NCBI RefSeq assembly: GCF_000720455.1
Contig: NZ_JOAK01000030.1
Coordinates: forward strand, 25,080-89,079
Origin: Streptomyces virginiae
Lineage (GTDB): Bacteria > Actinomycetota > Actinomycetes > Streptomycetales > Streptomycetaceae
DNA length: 64,000 bases
Direction: 5' to 3'
Below are positions 27,797 through 36,239 of the stretch, piece after piece; position 1 is the first letter of the stretch, and each line of letters begins with the position of its first letter. The translations under genes and the position numbers were made by a program. Under the pieces are notes generated by a model, which saw nothing but the letters and a program-made list of their open reading frames with translations, had not been told where the DNA came from and searched no databases.

Positions 27797-28600
27797 TTAC
27801 GCCGGGCTCTGGTTGGCCAGCGCCACCGACAGCTCGTCGGCGACGTTCTTGAGGATCGGGACGAAGGACTCGGTCACGGCCTCGGTGACGCGGCCGGCCG
27901 GACCGGAGATGGAGATCGCGGCGGCGGTCGGCGAGTTCGGCACCGACACGGCGAGGCAGCGGACTCCTATCTCCTGCTCGTTGTCGTCGACCGCGTAGCC
28001 CACCCTGCGGACCTGCTCCAGCGCCTCCAGGAAGCCCTCGGGCGTGGTGATGGTCTTCTCGGTCGCCGCCGGCATACCGGTGCGCGCGAGGAGGGCCCGT
28101 ACCTCGTCGGCCGGGGTGTAGGCGAGGAGGGCCTTGCCCACGCCGGTGGAGTGCGGCAGCACCCGGCGGCCGACCTCGGTGAACATGCGCATCGAGTGCT
28201 TCGACGGCACCTGGGCGACGTAGACGATCTCGTCCCCGTCGAGCAGGGCCATGTTCGCCGTCTCCCCGGTCTCCTCGACCAGACGGGCGAGGTAGGGGCG
28301 GGCCCAGGTTCCCAGGAGGCGCGACGCGGACTCGCCGAGGCGGATCAGGCGGGGGCCGAGGGAGTACCGTCGGTTGGGCTGCTGGCGTACGTACCCGCAC
28401 GCCACCAGCGTGCGCATCAGGCGGTGGATCGTGGGCAGAGGCAGACCGCTGGCGGCGGAGAGCTCGCTCAGGCCGACCTCGCCCCCGGCATCGGCCATAC
28501 GTTCGAGCAGATCGAAGGCGCGCTCAAGGGACTGGACGCCACCGCTGGCGGCAGGGGTCTTTGAGGAAGCGTCGGTGGTGCTGGCGCTGGACGTCGGCAC
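27797..28600 (-). CDS. allR: IclR-family repressor of allantoin/glyoxylate genes
   Basis: This 267-aa IclR protein has an N-terminal winged helix (SLERAFDLLERMADAGGEVG, LSELSAASGLPLPTIHRLMR) about residues 22-75. The effector domain spans about 90-260 (YVAQVPSKHSMRMFTEVGRRV, HSTGVGKALLAYTP, GYAVDDNEQEIGVRCLAVSV). It is divergent from allantoinase and next to allantoicase. This is the arrangement of AllR, known in S. coelicolor to repress allantoin genes and gcl and to respond to allantoate and glyoxylate. GTG 28600 has AAAGGA upstream. Candidate operators lie in the shared 328-bp divergent region and before four other units in this window. Confidence 0.92.
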   Translation of the reverse strand: MPTSSASTTDASSKTPAASGGVQSLERAFDLLERMADAGGEVGLSELSAASGLPLPTIHRLMRTLVACGYVRQQPNRRYSLGPRLIRLGESASRLLGTWARPYLARLVEETGETANMALLDGDEIVYVAQVPSKHSMRMFTEVGRRVLPHSTGVGKALLAYTPADEVRALLARTGMPAATEKTITTPEGFLEALEQVRRVGYAVDDNEQEIGVRCLAVSVPNSPTAAAISISGPAGRVTEAVTESFVPILKNVADELSVALANQSPA

Positions 28601-28765
28601 GGCGCGGTCCTTTCGGTGCTGGCAGGCAAGGGAGCAGCCTACCCGGCGGTCGGCGTCGGCCCTAGTGCTGGGGTCGGGGCCGTCGCCGCCGGTCAGAGGT
28701 GGTTTGTCCTGGTGGTGGACGTCCTCCGGAAGTTATCCGCCCACATCCCGGTGGTGGTAGCTACA

Positions 28766-28801
28766 TTCTGTATGGCGAAATCTTAATTCCATCCTGTGGA
28801 A
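28766..28801. promoter_or_regulatory. Tandem AllR-type operator between allR and allantoinase
   Basis: TTCTG-TATGG-CGAAA (28766-28780) and the perfect TTCCA-TCCTG-TGGAA (28787-28801) are 21 bp apart in the divergent promoter region. They could regulate both allR and the allantoinase unit. Confidence 0.75.
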
Positions 28802-28879
28802 ACCTCCAATTGCGGTGCTGGCGTGTCAGTGGTCCGTCCGGGCGCTCTTGACTGGGTACGGATCGCCGGGAAGACTCCG

Positions 28880-28910
28880 TCAACAGAACGTTGAATTTCG
28901 CTCTGTGGAA
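28880..28910 (+). promoter_or_regulatory. Second operator pair close to allantoinase
   Basis: TCAACA-GAA-CGTTGA (28880-28894) is followed after 1 bp by TTTCG-CTCTG-TGGAA (28896-28910), which ends 18 bp before the GTG. The same pairing of the two motif types occurs at aceB with a 2-bp gap. The rest of 28601-28928 holds no gene I can support. Confidence 0.55.
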
Positions 28911-28928
28911 GTAGATGGGGAGGTTCCG

Positions 28929-30272
28929 GTGGCCGACGTGGCTGTGGAACTGGTACTGCGCTCGACGCGCGTCATCACCCCCGGGGGGACGCGCGCCGCC
29001 TCGGTCGCCGTCGCCGGCGGGAAGATCACGGCGGTGCTGGCACACGACGCCGAGGTACCGGCCGGAGCCCGGCTGGAGGACTTCGGCGACGACGTCCTGC
29101 TCCCCGGCCTGGTCGACACCCACGTCCACGTGAACGACCCGGGCCGCACCGAGTGGGAGGGCTTCTGGACGGCCACCCGCGCCGCCGCGGCCGGCGGCAT
29201 CACCACGATCCTCGACATGCCGCTCAACTCCCTCCCGCCCACCACCACGGTCGACAACCTGCGCGTCAAGCAGGAAGTCGCCCGCGCCAAGGCGCACGTG
29301 GACGTCGGCTTCTGGGGCGGCGCCCTCCCGGACAACGTCAAGGACCTCGCCCCGCTGCACGACGCCGGCGTCTACGGCTTCAAGTGCTTCCTGTCGCCCT
29401 CGGGCGTGGACGAGTTCCCCGAGCTCGACCAGGAACAGCTCGCCACCTCGCTGGCCGAGATCACCGGCTTCGGCGGCCTGCTGATCGTGCACGCCGAGGA
29501 CCCCCACCACCTCGACGCCGCCCCCGTCGTCCCGGGCCCCAAGTACGCCGACTTCCTGGCCTCCCGGCCGCGCGACGCCGAGAACACTGCCATCGGCAAC
29601 CTGATCGCCCAGGCCAAGCGCCTGAACGCGCGCGTCCACGTCCTGCACCTGTCGTCCTCGGACGCGCTGCCGCTGATCGCCGCCGCCAAGGCCGAGGGCG
29701 TCAAGATCACCGTCGAGTCCTGCCCGCACTACCTCACCCTCACCGCGGAGGAAGTGCCGGATGGGGCCAGCGAGTTCAAGTGCTGCCCGCCCATCCGCGA
29801 GGCCGCCAACCAGGACCTCCTGTGGGACGCGCTCGCCGACGGCACCATCGACTGCATCGTCTCCGACCACTCGCCCTCCACCGCGGACCTGAAGACCAGC
29901 GACTTCTCCACCGCGTGGGGCGGCATCTCCTCCCTCCAGCTCGGCCTGCCCGCCATCTGGACGGAGGCGCGCAAGCGCGGCCGGACCCTGGAGGACGTGG
30001 TCCGCTGGATGTCCGCGGCCCCGGCGCAGCTCGCGGGCCTTTCCCAGAAGGGCGCGATCGAGGCCGGCCGCGACGCCGACTTCGCCGTGCTCGCCCCCGA
30101 AGAAACGTTCACTGTGGACCCGGCCGAACTCCACCACCGCAACCGGGTCACGGCGTACGCGGGCAAGACCCTGCACGGCGTCGTGAAGTCCACCTGGCTG
30201 CGCGGCACGCAGATCGCCGACCACGGCACCCCGACCGAGCCCACGGGCCTCCTCCTCGAAAGGCAGAACTGA
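28929..30272 (+). CDS. Allantoinase
   Basis: This 447-aa dihydroorotase-like metalloenzyme opens the hydantoin ring of allantoin to allantoate. Metal site: [11 protein letters not shown] near residue 62, probable carboxylated Lys in [12 protein letters not shown] near 150, His in [10 protein letters not shown] and [10 protein letters not shown], and Asp in [14 protein letters not shown] near 315. The frame is open to 28815, but GTG 28929 follows GGGGAGG with 5-bp spacing. It lies 3 bp before allantoicase, so the two form one transcript under the operators at 28766-28910. Confidence 0.96.
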   Translation: MADVAVELVLRSTRVITPGGTRAASVAVAGGKITAVLAHDAEVPAGARLEDFGDDVLLPGLVDTHVHVNDPGRTEWEGFWTATRAAAAGGITTILDMPLNSLPPTTTVDNLRVKQEVARAKAHVDVGFWGGALPDNVKDLAPLHDAGVYGFKCFLSPSGVDEFPELDQEQLATSLAEITGFGGLLIVHAEDPHHLDAAPVVPGPKYADFLASRPRDAENTAIGNLIAQAKRLNARVHVLHLSSSDALPLIAAAKAEGVKITVESCPHYLTLTAEEVPDGASEFKCCPPIREAANQDLLWDALADGTIDCIVSDHSPSTADLKTSDFSTAWGGISSLQLGLPAIWTEARKRGRTLEDVVRWMSAAPAQLAGLSQKGAIEAGRDADFAVLAPEETFTVDPAELHHRNRVTAYAGKTLHGVVKSTWLRGTQIADHGTPTEPTGLLLERQN

Positions 30273-30275
30273 CCA

Positions 30276-31394
30276 GTGGCGATTGAATCCTTCACCGGCA
30301 ACGCGAACCCGTACGGAGGCGGCGACCCGTACGCGGACTACCGCACCGCGGACTTCCCCTTCACCCAGTACGCGAACCTCGCCGCCCGTGAGCTGGGCGC
30401 CGGTGTCATCGCCGCCAACGACGAGTTCTTCGCCCAGCGCGAGAACCTGCTGATCTCCGAGGCCGCGCACTTCGACCCCGAGGACTTCGGCCACAAGGGC
30501 AAGGTCATGGACGGCTGGGAGACCCGCCGCCGCCGCGGCGTCTCCGCCACCCAGCCGTGGCCGACCCCCGAGGACCACGACTGGGCCCTCGTACGCCTCG
30601 GCGCCCCCGGCGTCATCCGCGGCATCGTCGTCGACACCGCCCACTTCCGCGGCAACATGCCGCAGGCCGTCTCCATCGAGGCCACCAACTGGGAGGGCGC
30701 CCTCGCGCCGACCCCGGAGGAGCTCCAGGGCGACGACGTGAAGTGGACGACCGTCGTGCCCCGCACGGCGGTCGGCGGCCACGCCGCCAACGGCTTCGAG
30801 GTCGACGTCGAGCAGCGCTTCACCCACCTGCGCGTCAACCAGCACCCCGACGGCGGCATCGCCCGCCTGCGCGTCTACGGCGAGGTCCTGCCCGACCCGA
30901 AGTGGCTCGCCGCGCTCGGCTCCTTCGACGTGGTGGCCCTGGAGAACGGCGGCTCCGTCCAGGACGCCTCCAACCGCTTCTACTCCCCGCCGACCAACAC
31001 CATCAACCCGGGCCGCTCCCGCAAGATGGACGACGGCTGGGAGACCGCCCGCCGCCGCGACAACGGCAACGACTGGATCCGCTACCAGCTCGTCACCGAG
31101 TCCGAGATCCGCGCCGTCGAGATCGACACCGCCTACCTCAAGGGCAACTCGGCCGGCTGGGCCTCGCTGTCGGTGAAGACGGGCGAGGAGGGCGAGTGGC
31201 AGGAGTTCCTGCCGCGGACCCGCCTGCAGCCCGACACCAACCACCGCTTCGTGCTGGACACCCCCGCGGTGGGCACGCACGTGCGCATCGACATCTACCC
31301 GGACGGCGGCTTCTCCCGCCTGCGCCTCTTCGGCTCGCTGACGGAGGCCGGCGCGGCCGCGCTGACCGCCCGCCACCAGGAGCTGGGCGGCTGA
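30276..31394 (+). CDS. alc: Allantoicase
   Basis: This 372-aa enzyme hydrolyses allantoate to ureidoglycolate and urea. It shows the internal duplication typical of the family: GKVMDGWETRRRRG near residue 74 and RKMDDGWETARRRDNGNDW near 250 head the two jelly-roll repeats. Each repeat has a later THLRVNQHPDGGIARLRVYG or THVRIDIYPDGGFSRLRLFG block. GTG 30276 lies 3 bp after the allantoinase stop. No ureidoglycolate lyase follows, so the step to glyoxylate must be encoded elsewhere. Two hairpins terminate the unit. Confidence 0.96.
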   Translation: MAIESFTGNANPYGGGDPYADYRTADFPFTQYANLAARELGAGVIAANDEFFAQRENLLISEAAHFDPEDFGHKGKVMDGWETRRRRGVSATQPWPTPEDHDWALVRLGAPGVIRGIVVDTAHFRGNMPQAVSIEATNWEGALAPTPEELQGDDVKWTTVVPRTAVGGHAANGFEVDVEQRFTHLRVNQHPDGGIARLRVYGEVLPDPKWLAALGSFDVVALENGGSVQDASNRFYSPPTNTINPGRSRKMDDGWETARRRDNGNDWIRYQLVTESEIRAVEIDTAYLKGNSAGWASLSVKTGEEGEWQEFLPRTRLQPDTNHRFVLDTPAVGTHVRIDIYPDGGFSRLRLFGSLTEAGAAALTARHQELGG

Positions 31395-31412
31395 CCCGCC
31401 GCACCGTGACCG

Positions 31413-31477
31413 CCCCGGGGGCCGACACCCCCGGGGCCCGCACGCTGGCGGGGGGCACCGGATTCCGGTGCGCCCCC
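31413..31477 (+). terminator. Double terminator after allantoicase
   Basis: Two adjacent hairpins: CCCCGGGGG/CCCCCGGGG at 31413-31436, and GGGGG-CACCGG/CCGGTG-CGCCCCC at 31451-31477. They lie between convergent genes and may act on both. Confidence 0.8.
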
Positions 31478-31539
31478 GCGGCTTTGCGGGCACGGCCGGT
31501 ACGGCCGGCTGAGGCCCCTCGCGGCGGCCGCCGGTCCGG

Positions 31540-32022
31540 TCAGCGGCCTGCGGTCGGAGGGACGGCCAGGGCGGCCACGACCTCCTCGTCCTCGAAGTCG
31601 CCGGTGGGCGCGAAGCCGAGCTCGGCGTAGAGGCGCGCGGCGGGTGCGTTCTCCGGGTGGTACGAGAGCCGGATCTCCCGGCAGGACGGCAGCGCGGCGA
31701 GCCGCCCGATCAGGGCGCGCACCGCGGCCCGGCCCACGCCCCGGCCCTGCTCGGCCGCGTCGACGATCATGCCGCCGATCCAGTGGGCGCCGCCTTCCTC
31801 GTCGTACGCCCACATCACGTGCCCGACCACCGAGTCGCCCGCCCGGATCGCGAGCGAGTTCCACACCCCGCCGCGCAGGGACAGCAGCAGGTACCGGGCG
31901 CCGAGCGCGGCGACGAACCGCCGCTGATCGTCGGCGGGAGCCACGTCGGCGACGGCCCGCCAGTTCTCGTCGGTGACCTCGTCGAGCACCACGCACCGGC
32001 CCCGCCGGTCACTGAAGTCCAC
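31540..32022 (-). CDS. GNAT-family N-acetyltransferase
   Basis: This 160-aa GNAT protein has the acetyl-CoA-binding block IVDAAEQGRGVGRAAVRALI near residues 84-103. The preceding strand is VVGHVMWAYDEEGGAHWIGGM, and the C-terminal motif NAPAARLYAELGFAPTGDF is near 130-148. GTG 32022 has AGGGGGAA upstream; the longer frame to 32076 adds unrelated residues. Acceptor substrate is unknown. It is convergent with allantoicase and on the same strand as the HEAT-repeat gene, from which 105 bp separate it. Confidence 0.88.
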   Translation of the reverse strand: MDFSDRRGRCVVLDEVTDENWRAVADVAPADDQRRFVAALGARYLLLSLRGGVWNSLAIRAGDSVVGHVMWAYDEEGGAHWIGGMIVDAAEQGRGVGRAAVRALIGRLAALPSCREIRLSYHPENAPAARLYAELGFAPTGDFEDEEVVAALAVPPTAGR

Positions 32023-32127
32023 TGTTCCCCCTGTCCGTTCCCCATGTCGATCAAGCCGGGCGCAGGCGCCGGACATCCGGGGAGCCCGCTGCGGTTGCCC
32101 GACGGCCGAGCCACCTGTGCCCCGGAG

Positions 32128-32601
32128 CTACCGGGCCGCTTCTCCCCGGGCGGACTCCCCACTCCAGTGCAGCTCCTTCACTTCCTCTGCCGCCGCCCTG
32201 CGCACCTCCGGGTGGGGGTGCTGGAGGAACCGTTCGACAACCGGCAGCGCCGCGAGGTCGTGAGTCGCGCCGAGAATGGCAAGGACGTAGTCGAGGAGCA
32301 AGGGTTCGAAGGCATCCGCACCTACGGCGAGCGGCTCCACCACCCCGTAGGGAAGCTCGTAGCGCATGGAGGCGGCGCAGACTGCGTTCAGCGCCGACTC
32401 CCGCACGGGGTGGCCCTCGTCGGACAGCGCGATCGACACGAGGCGCTCGACGGCCCGCTCGGCGTCGTCCGGCGTCAGGCGGCCCGTCTCCAGGACGTCG
32501 CCGACGACATCGAGGCAGAGATCCCGGCGGCCCGCATCAAGGCCGTCCAGCTCCTTCCATGCCGATTCGATCAATGCCGTCAGGCCCTGGTATCCGTCCA
32601 C
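32128..32601 (-). CDS. HEAT-repeat-like hypothetical protein
   Basis: This 157-aa all-helical protein has repeat-like helices: RLVSIALSDEGHPVRESALNAV near residues 53-74 and LAALPVVERFLQHPHPEVRRAAAEEV near 115-140. Both contain the Pro-Val-Arg/Glu-Val-Arg turn typical of HEAT repeats. No catalytic residue or membrane segment is seen. GTG 32601 is the likely start. A scaffold or binding role is likely, but no partner is indicated by the neighbours. Confidence 0.7.
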   Translation of the reverse strand: MDGYQGLTALIESAWKELDGLDAGRRDLCLDVVGDVLETGRLTPDDAERAVERLVSIALSDEGHPVRESALNAVCAASMRYELPYGVVEPLAVGADAFEPLLLDYVLAILGATHDLAALPVVERFLQHPHPEVRRAAAEEVKELHWSGESARGEAAR

Positions 32602-32689
32602 GGCCAGAGCATAGGAGACGTGCCCCGGGCGGACGCCGCCCGGCCCCGGAGCGATGCCCCTGCCCGGTGCTGCGAACCGCCCCCAACCC

Positions 32690-32729
32690 GCAGCGGTCCC
32701 CGGTTCCGGGGACCGCTGCGGGTTGGGGG
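32690..32729. terminator. Long perfect hairpin terminator
   Basis: A stem of about 18 bp (32690-32708 with 32711-32729) with a 2-3-nt loop lies downstream of the SDR gene (stop 32764), in its direction of transcription. It also precedes the 32601 start. Confidence 0.85.
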
Positions 32730-32763
32730 ACGATCCCGGATCCGCCCGCGCGCCCGGCGAGGG

Positions 32764-33498
32764 CTACGCGGCGTGGCCGCCGTCCACCGCGAACTCCGCG
32801 CCCGTGACGTAGCCGGCTCCCGGCCCCGCGAGGAACGCCACCACGTCCGCGACTTCCCCCGCCCTCCCGAACCGGCCCAGCGCCGTCATCGCCGCCTGCG
32901 GGCCCGCGTACGGTCCGTCGGCCGGGTTCATGTCGGTGTCGACGGGCCCCGGATGCACGAGGTTCGCGGTGATCCCGCGCCCGCCGAGCTCCCGCGCCAG
33001 GGCCTTCGTCAGCCCGATCGTCGCCGCCTTGCTCATCGCGTACAGCACCCCGCCCGGACCCGGTACCCGCTGTGCCATGCAGCTGCCGATGGTGATGATC
33101 CGCCCGCCCTCGCGCATCCGGCCCGCTGCCGCCTGGGCCGCCAAGAACGCGCCCCGCACGTTGACGCCCAGCACCCGGTCGACATCGGGCAGGGCGACGG
33201 CCTCCATGGGCCCGACGGCGCCCACACCGGCGTTGTTGACGAGGACGTCGAGCCGCCCGAACCGCCGTACGGTCTCCCCGACGGCGCCGGCGACCTCCGC
33301 CGCGTCCCCCGCGTCCGCCCGCAGCGCGACGGCCCGCCGCCCGAGCGCCTCCACCGCCTCGACCACGCGCCCCGCGGCCTCCGCATCGCTGACGTACGTG
33401 ATCGCGACATCCGCCCCGTCCTCGGCCAGCCGCACGGCAACGGCCGCCCCGATCCCCCGGCTCCCTCCGGTCACCAGCGCCACCGCATTCCTGTCCAT
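32764..33498 (-). CDS. Short-chain dehydrogenase/reductase
   Basis: This 244-aa classical SDR has the cofactor loop TGGSRGIGAAVAVRLAEDG near residues 10-28 and NNAG in LVNNAGVGAVGP near 84. The catalytic Ser block IITIGSCMAQ is near 133 and the YxxxK motif in YAMSKAATIGL near 150. C-terminal GYVTGAEFAVDGGHAA is the usual end. It resembles FabG-like reductases; the substrate is not deducible. ATG 33498 is preceded by GGAGGAAG. It is divergent from the RibD/DHFR-like gene with a 188-bp gap in which I see no defined operator. Confidence 0.93.
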   Translation of the reverse strand: MDRNAVALVTGGSRGIGAAVAVRLAEDGADVAITYVSDAEAAGRVVEAVEALGRRAVALRADAGDAAEVAGAVGETVRRFGRLDVLVNNAGVGAVGPMEAVALPDVDRVLGVNVRGAFLAAQAAAGRMREGGRIITIGSCMAQRVPGPGGVLYAMSKAATIGLTKALARELGGRGITANLVHPGPVDTDMNPADGPYAGPQAAMTALGRFGRAGEVADVVAFLAGPGAGYVTGAEFAVDGGHAA

Positions 33499-33686
33499 GT
33501 GCACTTCCTCCCGCATCACTTGGTTGCGAGTTCAATCAAATGGCGCCCAACCCCCCACCGCTGGCAGGAATCCGACCCCGCGTTCACCGCCACAGAATCG
33601 GGGTGGAGCCATGCGTGGCGCACCGATGAGTGCCGGTGGGGGCGGGAGTCTGAACCCGTAGACCGTTGAGACAGGAGCGCAGAGGC

Positions 33687-34304
33687 ATGGCCGAGCTGAC
33701 ACTGACCACCTTCGTGACGCTGGACGGCGTGATGCAGGCGCCCGGCGGGCCCGAGGAGGACCGCAGCGAGGGGTTCGAGTACGGGGGGTGGGCCGCGCCC
33801 TACGTCGACGAGGGGATGGGGGAGTTCGTCACCGAGGTGTTCGGCCGGGCCGGGGCGTTCCTGCTCGGGCGGAAGACGTACGAGATCTTCGCCGGCTACT
33901 GGCCCGAGCACGACGACCCCGCCGATCCCGTGGCGGGCGGGCTGAACCGGCTGCACAAGTACGTGGCCTCGACCACCCTCAAGGAGCCGGCCTGGGGGCC
34001 GGCCACCGTGATCGACGGGGAGCACCTGCAGAGCGAGATCGTCCGGGCCAAGGACGCGCTGGAGGGGGAGCTGCAGGTGCACGGCAGTGGGCAGCTCGCG
34101 CAGTGGCTGCTCGCCCGGGACCTCGTCGACGAGATCAACCTGCTGGTGTTCCCCGTGGTGCTCGGGGCCGGGCGCCGGCTGTTCCCGACCGGCGGGCTGC
34201 CGACCGCCTACGAGCTGACGGCTTCTCGTGCGACGCCGTCGGGGATGACCATCCAGACGTACCGGCCGACCGGCCGCGCGACGTTCGGCACCGTGGGTGC
34301 CTGA
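33687..34304 (+). CDS. RibD C-terminal/dihydrofolate-reductase-like protein
   Basis: This 205-aa protein of the RibD_C/DHFR superfamily has N-terminal LTTFVTLDGVMQAPGGPEED, LLGRKTYEIFAGYWP near 57-71, LQVHGSGQLAQWLLARDLVDEINLLVFPVVLGAGRRLFP near 128-165 and a C-terminal strand. This group is commonly annotated as dihydrofolate reductase family, but the members' substrates are mostly unknown. ATG 33687 has AGGAG about 9 bp upstream; the in-frame start at 33666 has no site. It is probably a monocistronic gene. Confidence 0.9.
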   Translation: MAELTLTTFVTLDGVMQAPGGPEEDRSEGFEYGGWAAPYVDEGMGEFVTEVFGRAGAFLLGRKTYEIFAGYWPEHDDPADPVAGGLNRLHKYVASTTLKEPAWGPATVIDGEHLQSEIVRAKDALEGELQVHGSGQLAQWLLARDLVDEINLLVFPVVLGAGRRLFPTGGLPTAYELTASRATPSGMTIQTYRPTGRATFGTVGA

Positions 34305-34310
34305 CGGGTC

Positions 34311-34500
34311 TCACCCGGCAGGACACCACCAGAACCAGTGGTCGAGCCCGTCGGTGTAGTGGCGGTCGCCCGGCGACGTGCGGCGGCGGGCGGCTGCCGG
34401 TGCGCGGCGAGGAGATGGGTCAGCTCGTCGTAGCGGGCATCGATGCCGCCGTGGCCCGGATGATCCGCAGGATCGGCCGACCCGGCTTCGCAGCGCTGGT
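34311..34500 (-). other. Possible decayed coding remnant
   Basis: On the minus strand this 190-bp stretch carries protein-like fragments in two frames: ARYDELTHLLAAHRQPP in one and GDRHYTDGLDHWFWWCPAG before a stop in another. Neither has a start codon with a ribosome site. It may be a frameshifted small gene or chance; no family is recognised. Confidence 0.2.
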
Positions 34501-34501
34501 T

Positions 34502-34678
34502 TCAGAAGGCGAAGCTCGACCACGGCTCGCACTCCAGAGCGGCGGCGGCCTGGTTCGCCGGCCGTACGCGGCACTCGTCGGCCTGGTCGCGGTCGTGGCC
34601 CTGGCAGCAGTGCGGGCTGCCGTCCGCGTCGGCCGGGCCCGCACGGCGCCCGTCGTGCCCGTCCGGATCGGCGTCCAC
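34502..34678 (-). CDS. Small Cys/His-containing hypothetical protein
   Basis: A 58-codon frame starts at GTG 34678, 26 bp after the stop of the 122-aa gene on the same strand. It contains HCCQGHDRDQADECRVRP and ends LECEPWSSFAF. Third codon positions are more than 90% G or C, which supports coding. Four Cys and two His might bind a metal. No clear ribosome site precedes the GTG, and a longer in-frame region lies inside the upstream gene. Function is unknown. Confidence 0.45.
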   Translation of the reverse strand: MDADPDGHDGRRAGPADADGSPHCCQGHDRDQADECRVRPANQAAAALECEPWSSFAF

Positions 34679-34704
34679 GGGACGGGAGTCGCCCCCGGGC
34701 GCCG

Positions 34705-35073
34705 CTAGCGCCGGTCCAGGGCCAGTTGGACCACGCGGCCCTCGCGGAGGACCAGGAGGTCCGGGGCTTCGTGGGCGTGGTGGCGGATGCGGCCGACCGG
34801 GCCCGGCGGGCGGATGTGCGGGGTGAGGAGCAGCAGGAGGTCCTCCAGGGCCGGGAGCTGTTCCTCGTGGATCTCCTGGCGGGCCGTCAGGGCCCAGCCG
34901 TCGCGTTCCGCCGGGCCGAACTCGCCCACGAGCATCCCGCCGACGTGCCACGCCGGGCCCCGGGGCGAGAGCAGGCCGTCCCCCGTCAGCTGGCGGCGCA
35001 CCTCCGCGAGTACGGCGTCGGGCGTGGTGTCGAGCAGGTCGAACGCCAGGTCCACGGCGTAGAGATCAGCCAT
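34705..35073 (-). CDS. Hypothetical protein, 122 aa
   Basis: This 122-aa soluble protein starts MADLYAVDLAFDLLDTTPDA at ATG 35073 and ends RHHAHEAPDLLVLREGRVVQ plus a short tail. It has an alpha/beta pattern with a Pro/Gly-rich middle (LSPRGPAWHVGGMLVGEFGP) and no membrane segment. I do not recognise the family. The open frame continues to 35226 but ATG 35073 begins the compact domain. It may be co-transcribed with the 58-aa gene downstream and is divergent from the EamA exporter gene. Confidence 0.75.
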   Translation of the reverse strand: MADLYAVDLAFDLLDTTPDAVLAEVRRQLTGDGLLSPRGPAWHVGGMLVGEFGPAERDGWALTARQEIHEEQLPALEDLLLLLTPHIRPPGPVGRIRHHAHEAPDLLVLREGRVVQLALDRR

Positions 35074-35207
35074 GGGCCCGATGCTACGGGGCGAACGCGG
35101 ACGGCCCGGAAACGGGTCGCCCCGCATGATCGGCTCCGGTACGGTGTGCCCCGCAACCGTGCGAGCCGTCGATGTCTCCACCCCCTGAGCACCCGCTGGA
35201 GACTCCC

Positions 35208-36131
35208 GTGACCGTTGCCGCGCCACCCCTCACCGACGCCCCCCGCCGGGCCTGGCTCGGGGATCTGCCCGTGCTGGCCGTCGCCGTCGTGTGGGGCGGG
35301 AGCTATCTCGCCGCCAAGGGGATCACCACCGCGCACACCGTGATCGCCGTGCTCGTGCTGCGGTTCGCGCTCGTGCTGCCGGTCCTCGTGGTCGCCGGGT
35401 GGGCGCGGCTGCGCGCGCTGACCCCCGCCCAGCTGCGCGGCGCCGGGCTGCTGGGGCTCGTACTCGGCGGGATCTTCCTGCTGGAGACCTACGGGGTCGT
35501 CCACACCTCCGCCACCAACGCCGGGCTGATCATCAGTCTGACCATGATCTTCACCCCGCTCGCCGACGCCGCGGTGAAGCGGAAGGCGCCTTCCGTCTCC
35601 TTCCTCGGGGCCGCCGCGGCCTCCGTCCTCGGCGTCGTGCTGCTCACCCAGGGCGCAGGATTCACCGCACCCGGCCCCGGCGACCTGCTCATCCTCGGCG
35701 CCGCCCTCGCCCGCACCCTGCACGTGCTGCTGATGGCCCGGTCCGAGGGCGTCCGGGGCGCCGACCCGCTGTCCCTGACCACCGTGCAGCTCGGCGGCGC
35801 CGTGCTCGTCTTCGCCCTGCTGGCCGCCCTGCCGGGGACCGGTGCGACCCCCTGGGACGCAGCCGCGGACTTCGGACCGGCCGAGTGGGCGGGCCTGGCC
35901 TTCCTCTCCGTCTTCTGCACCCTCTTCGCCTTCTTCGTGCAGATGTGGGCCGTACGGCGTACCTCGCCCTCCCGGGTCGGCCTGCTGCTCGGCACCGAGC
36001 CCCTGTGGGCGGCCGTCGCGGGCATCGCCGTCGGCGGGGAGCACCTGGGGCCCCTCGGGTACGCCGGCGTCGTGCTGGTCCTGGTCGGCACCGCCTGGGG
36101 GCGGCGGGCGATCACCGCGGCGCCGGCCTGA
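35208..36131 (+). CDS. EamA/DMT-family transporter
   Basis: This 307-aa member of the drug/metabolite transporter superfamily has ten hydrophobic helices in two EamA repeats. The first begins LAVAVVWGGSYLAAKGITTAHTVIA and the second is near LILGAALARTLHVLLMARSEG. The terminal helices carry PLWAAVAGIAVGGEHLGPLGYAGVVLVLVGTAW, typical for the family. GTG 35208 has GGAG 6 bp upstream; ATG 35172 is in frame but lacks a site. It probably exports metabolites or amino acids. The substrate is unknown, and no regulator is adjacent. Confidence 0.9.
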   Translation: MTVAAPPLTDAPRRAWLGDLPVLAVAVVWGGSYLAAKGITTAHTVIAVLVLRFALVLPVLVVAGWARLRALTPAQLRGAGLLGLVLGGIFLLETYGVVHTSATNAGLIISLTMIFTPLADAAVKRKAPSVSFLGAAAASVLGVVLLTQGAGFTAPGPGDLLILGAALARTLHVLLMARSEGVRGADPLSLTTVQLGGAVLVFALLAALPGTGATPWDAAADFGPAEWAGLAFLSVFCTLFAFFVQMWAVRRTSPSRVGLLLGTEPLWAAVAGIAVGGEHLGPLGYAGVVLVLVGTAWGRRAITAAPA

Positions 36132-36239
36132 GCGTGCTCCGGCATGCCGCGAGCGTGTCCGGAAACCGCCGCAGTCAGCCGGGGACCACCGCCATAGGGT
36201 GGCCGGATGCCCTGCTCACCCATCCGGTCACCGATCCGG

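Noticed and set aside
28761..31493. 910-codon minus-strand frame across allantoinase and allantoicase
   Set aside because: Third-position GC bias on the plus strand creates long stop-free antisense frames. Composition is not protein-like and two well-known enzymes occupy the plus strand.
34378..35211. Plus-strand frame of 277 codons
   Set aside because: Arg/Pro/Gly-rich shadow of the minus-strand 122-aa gene and the 58-aa candidate.
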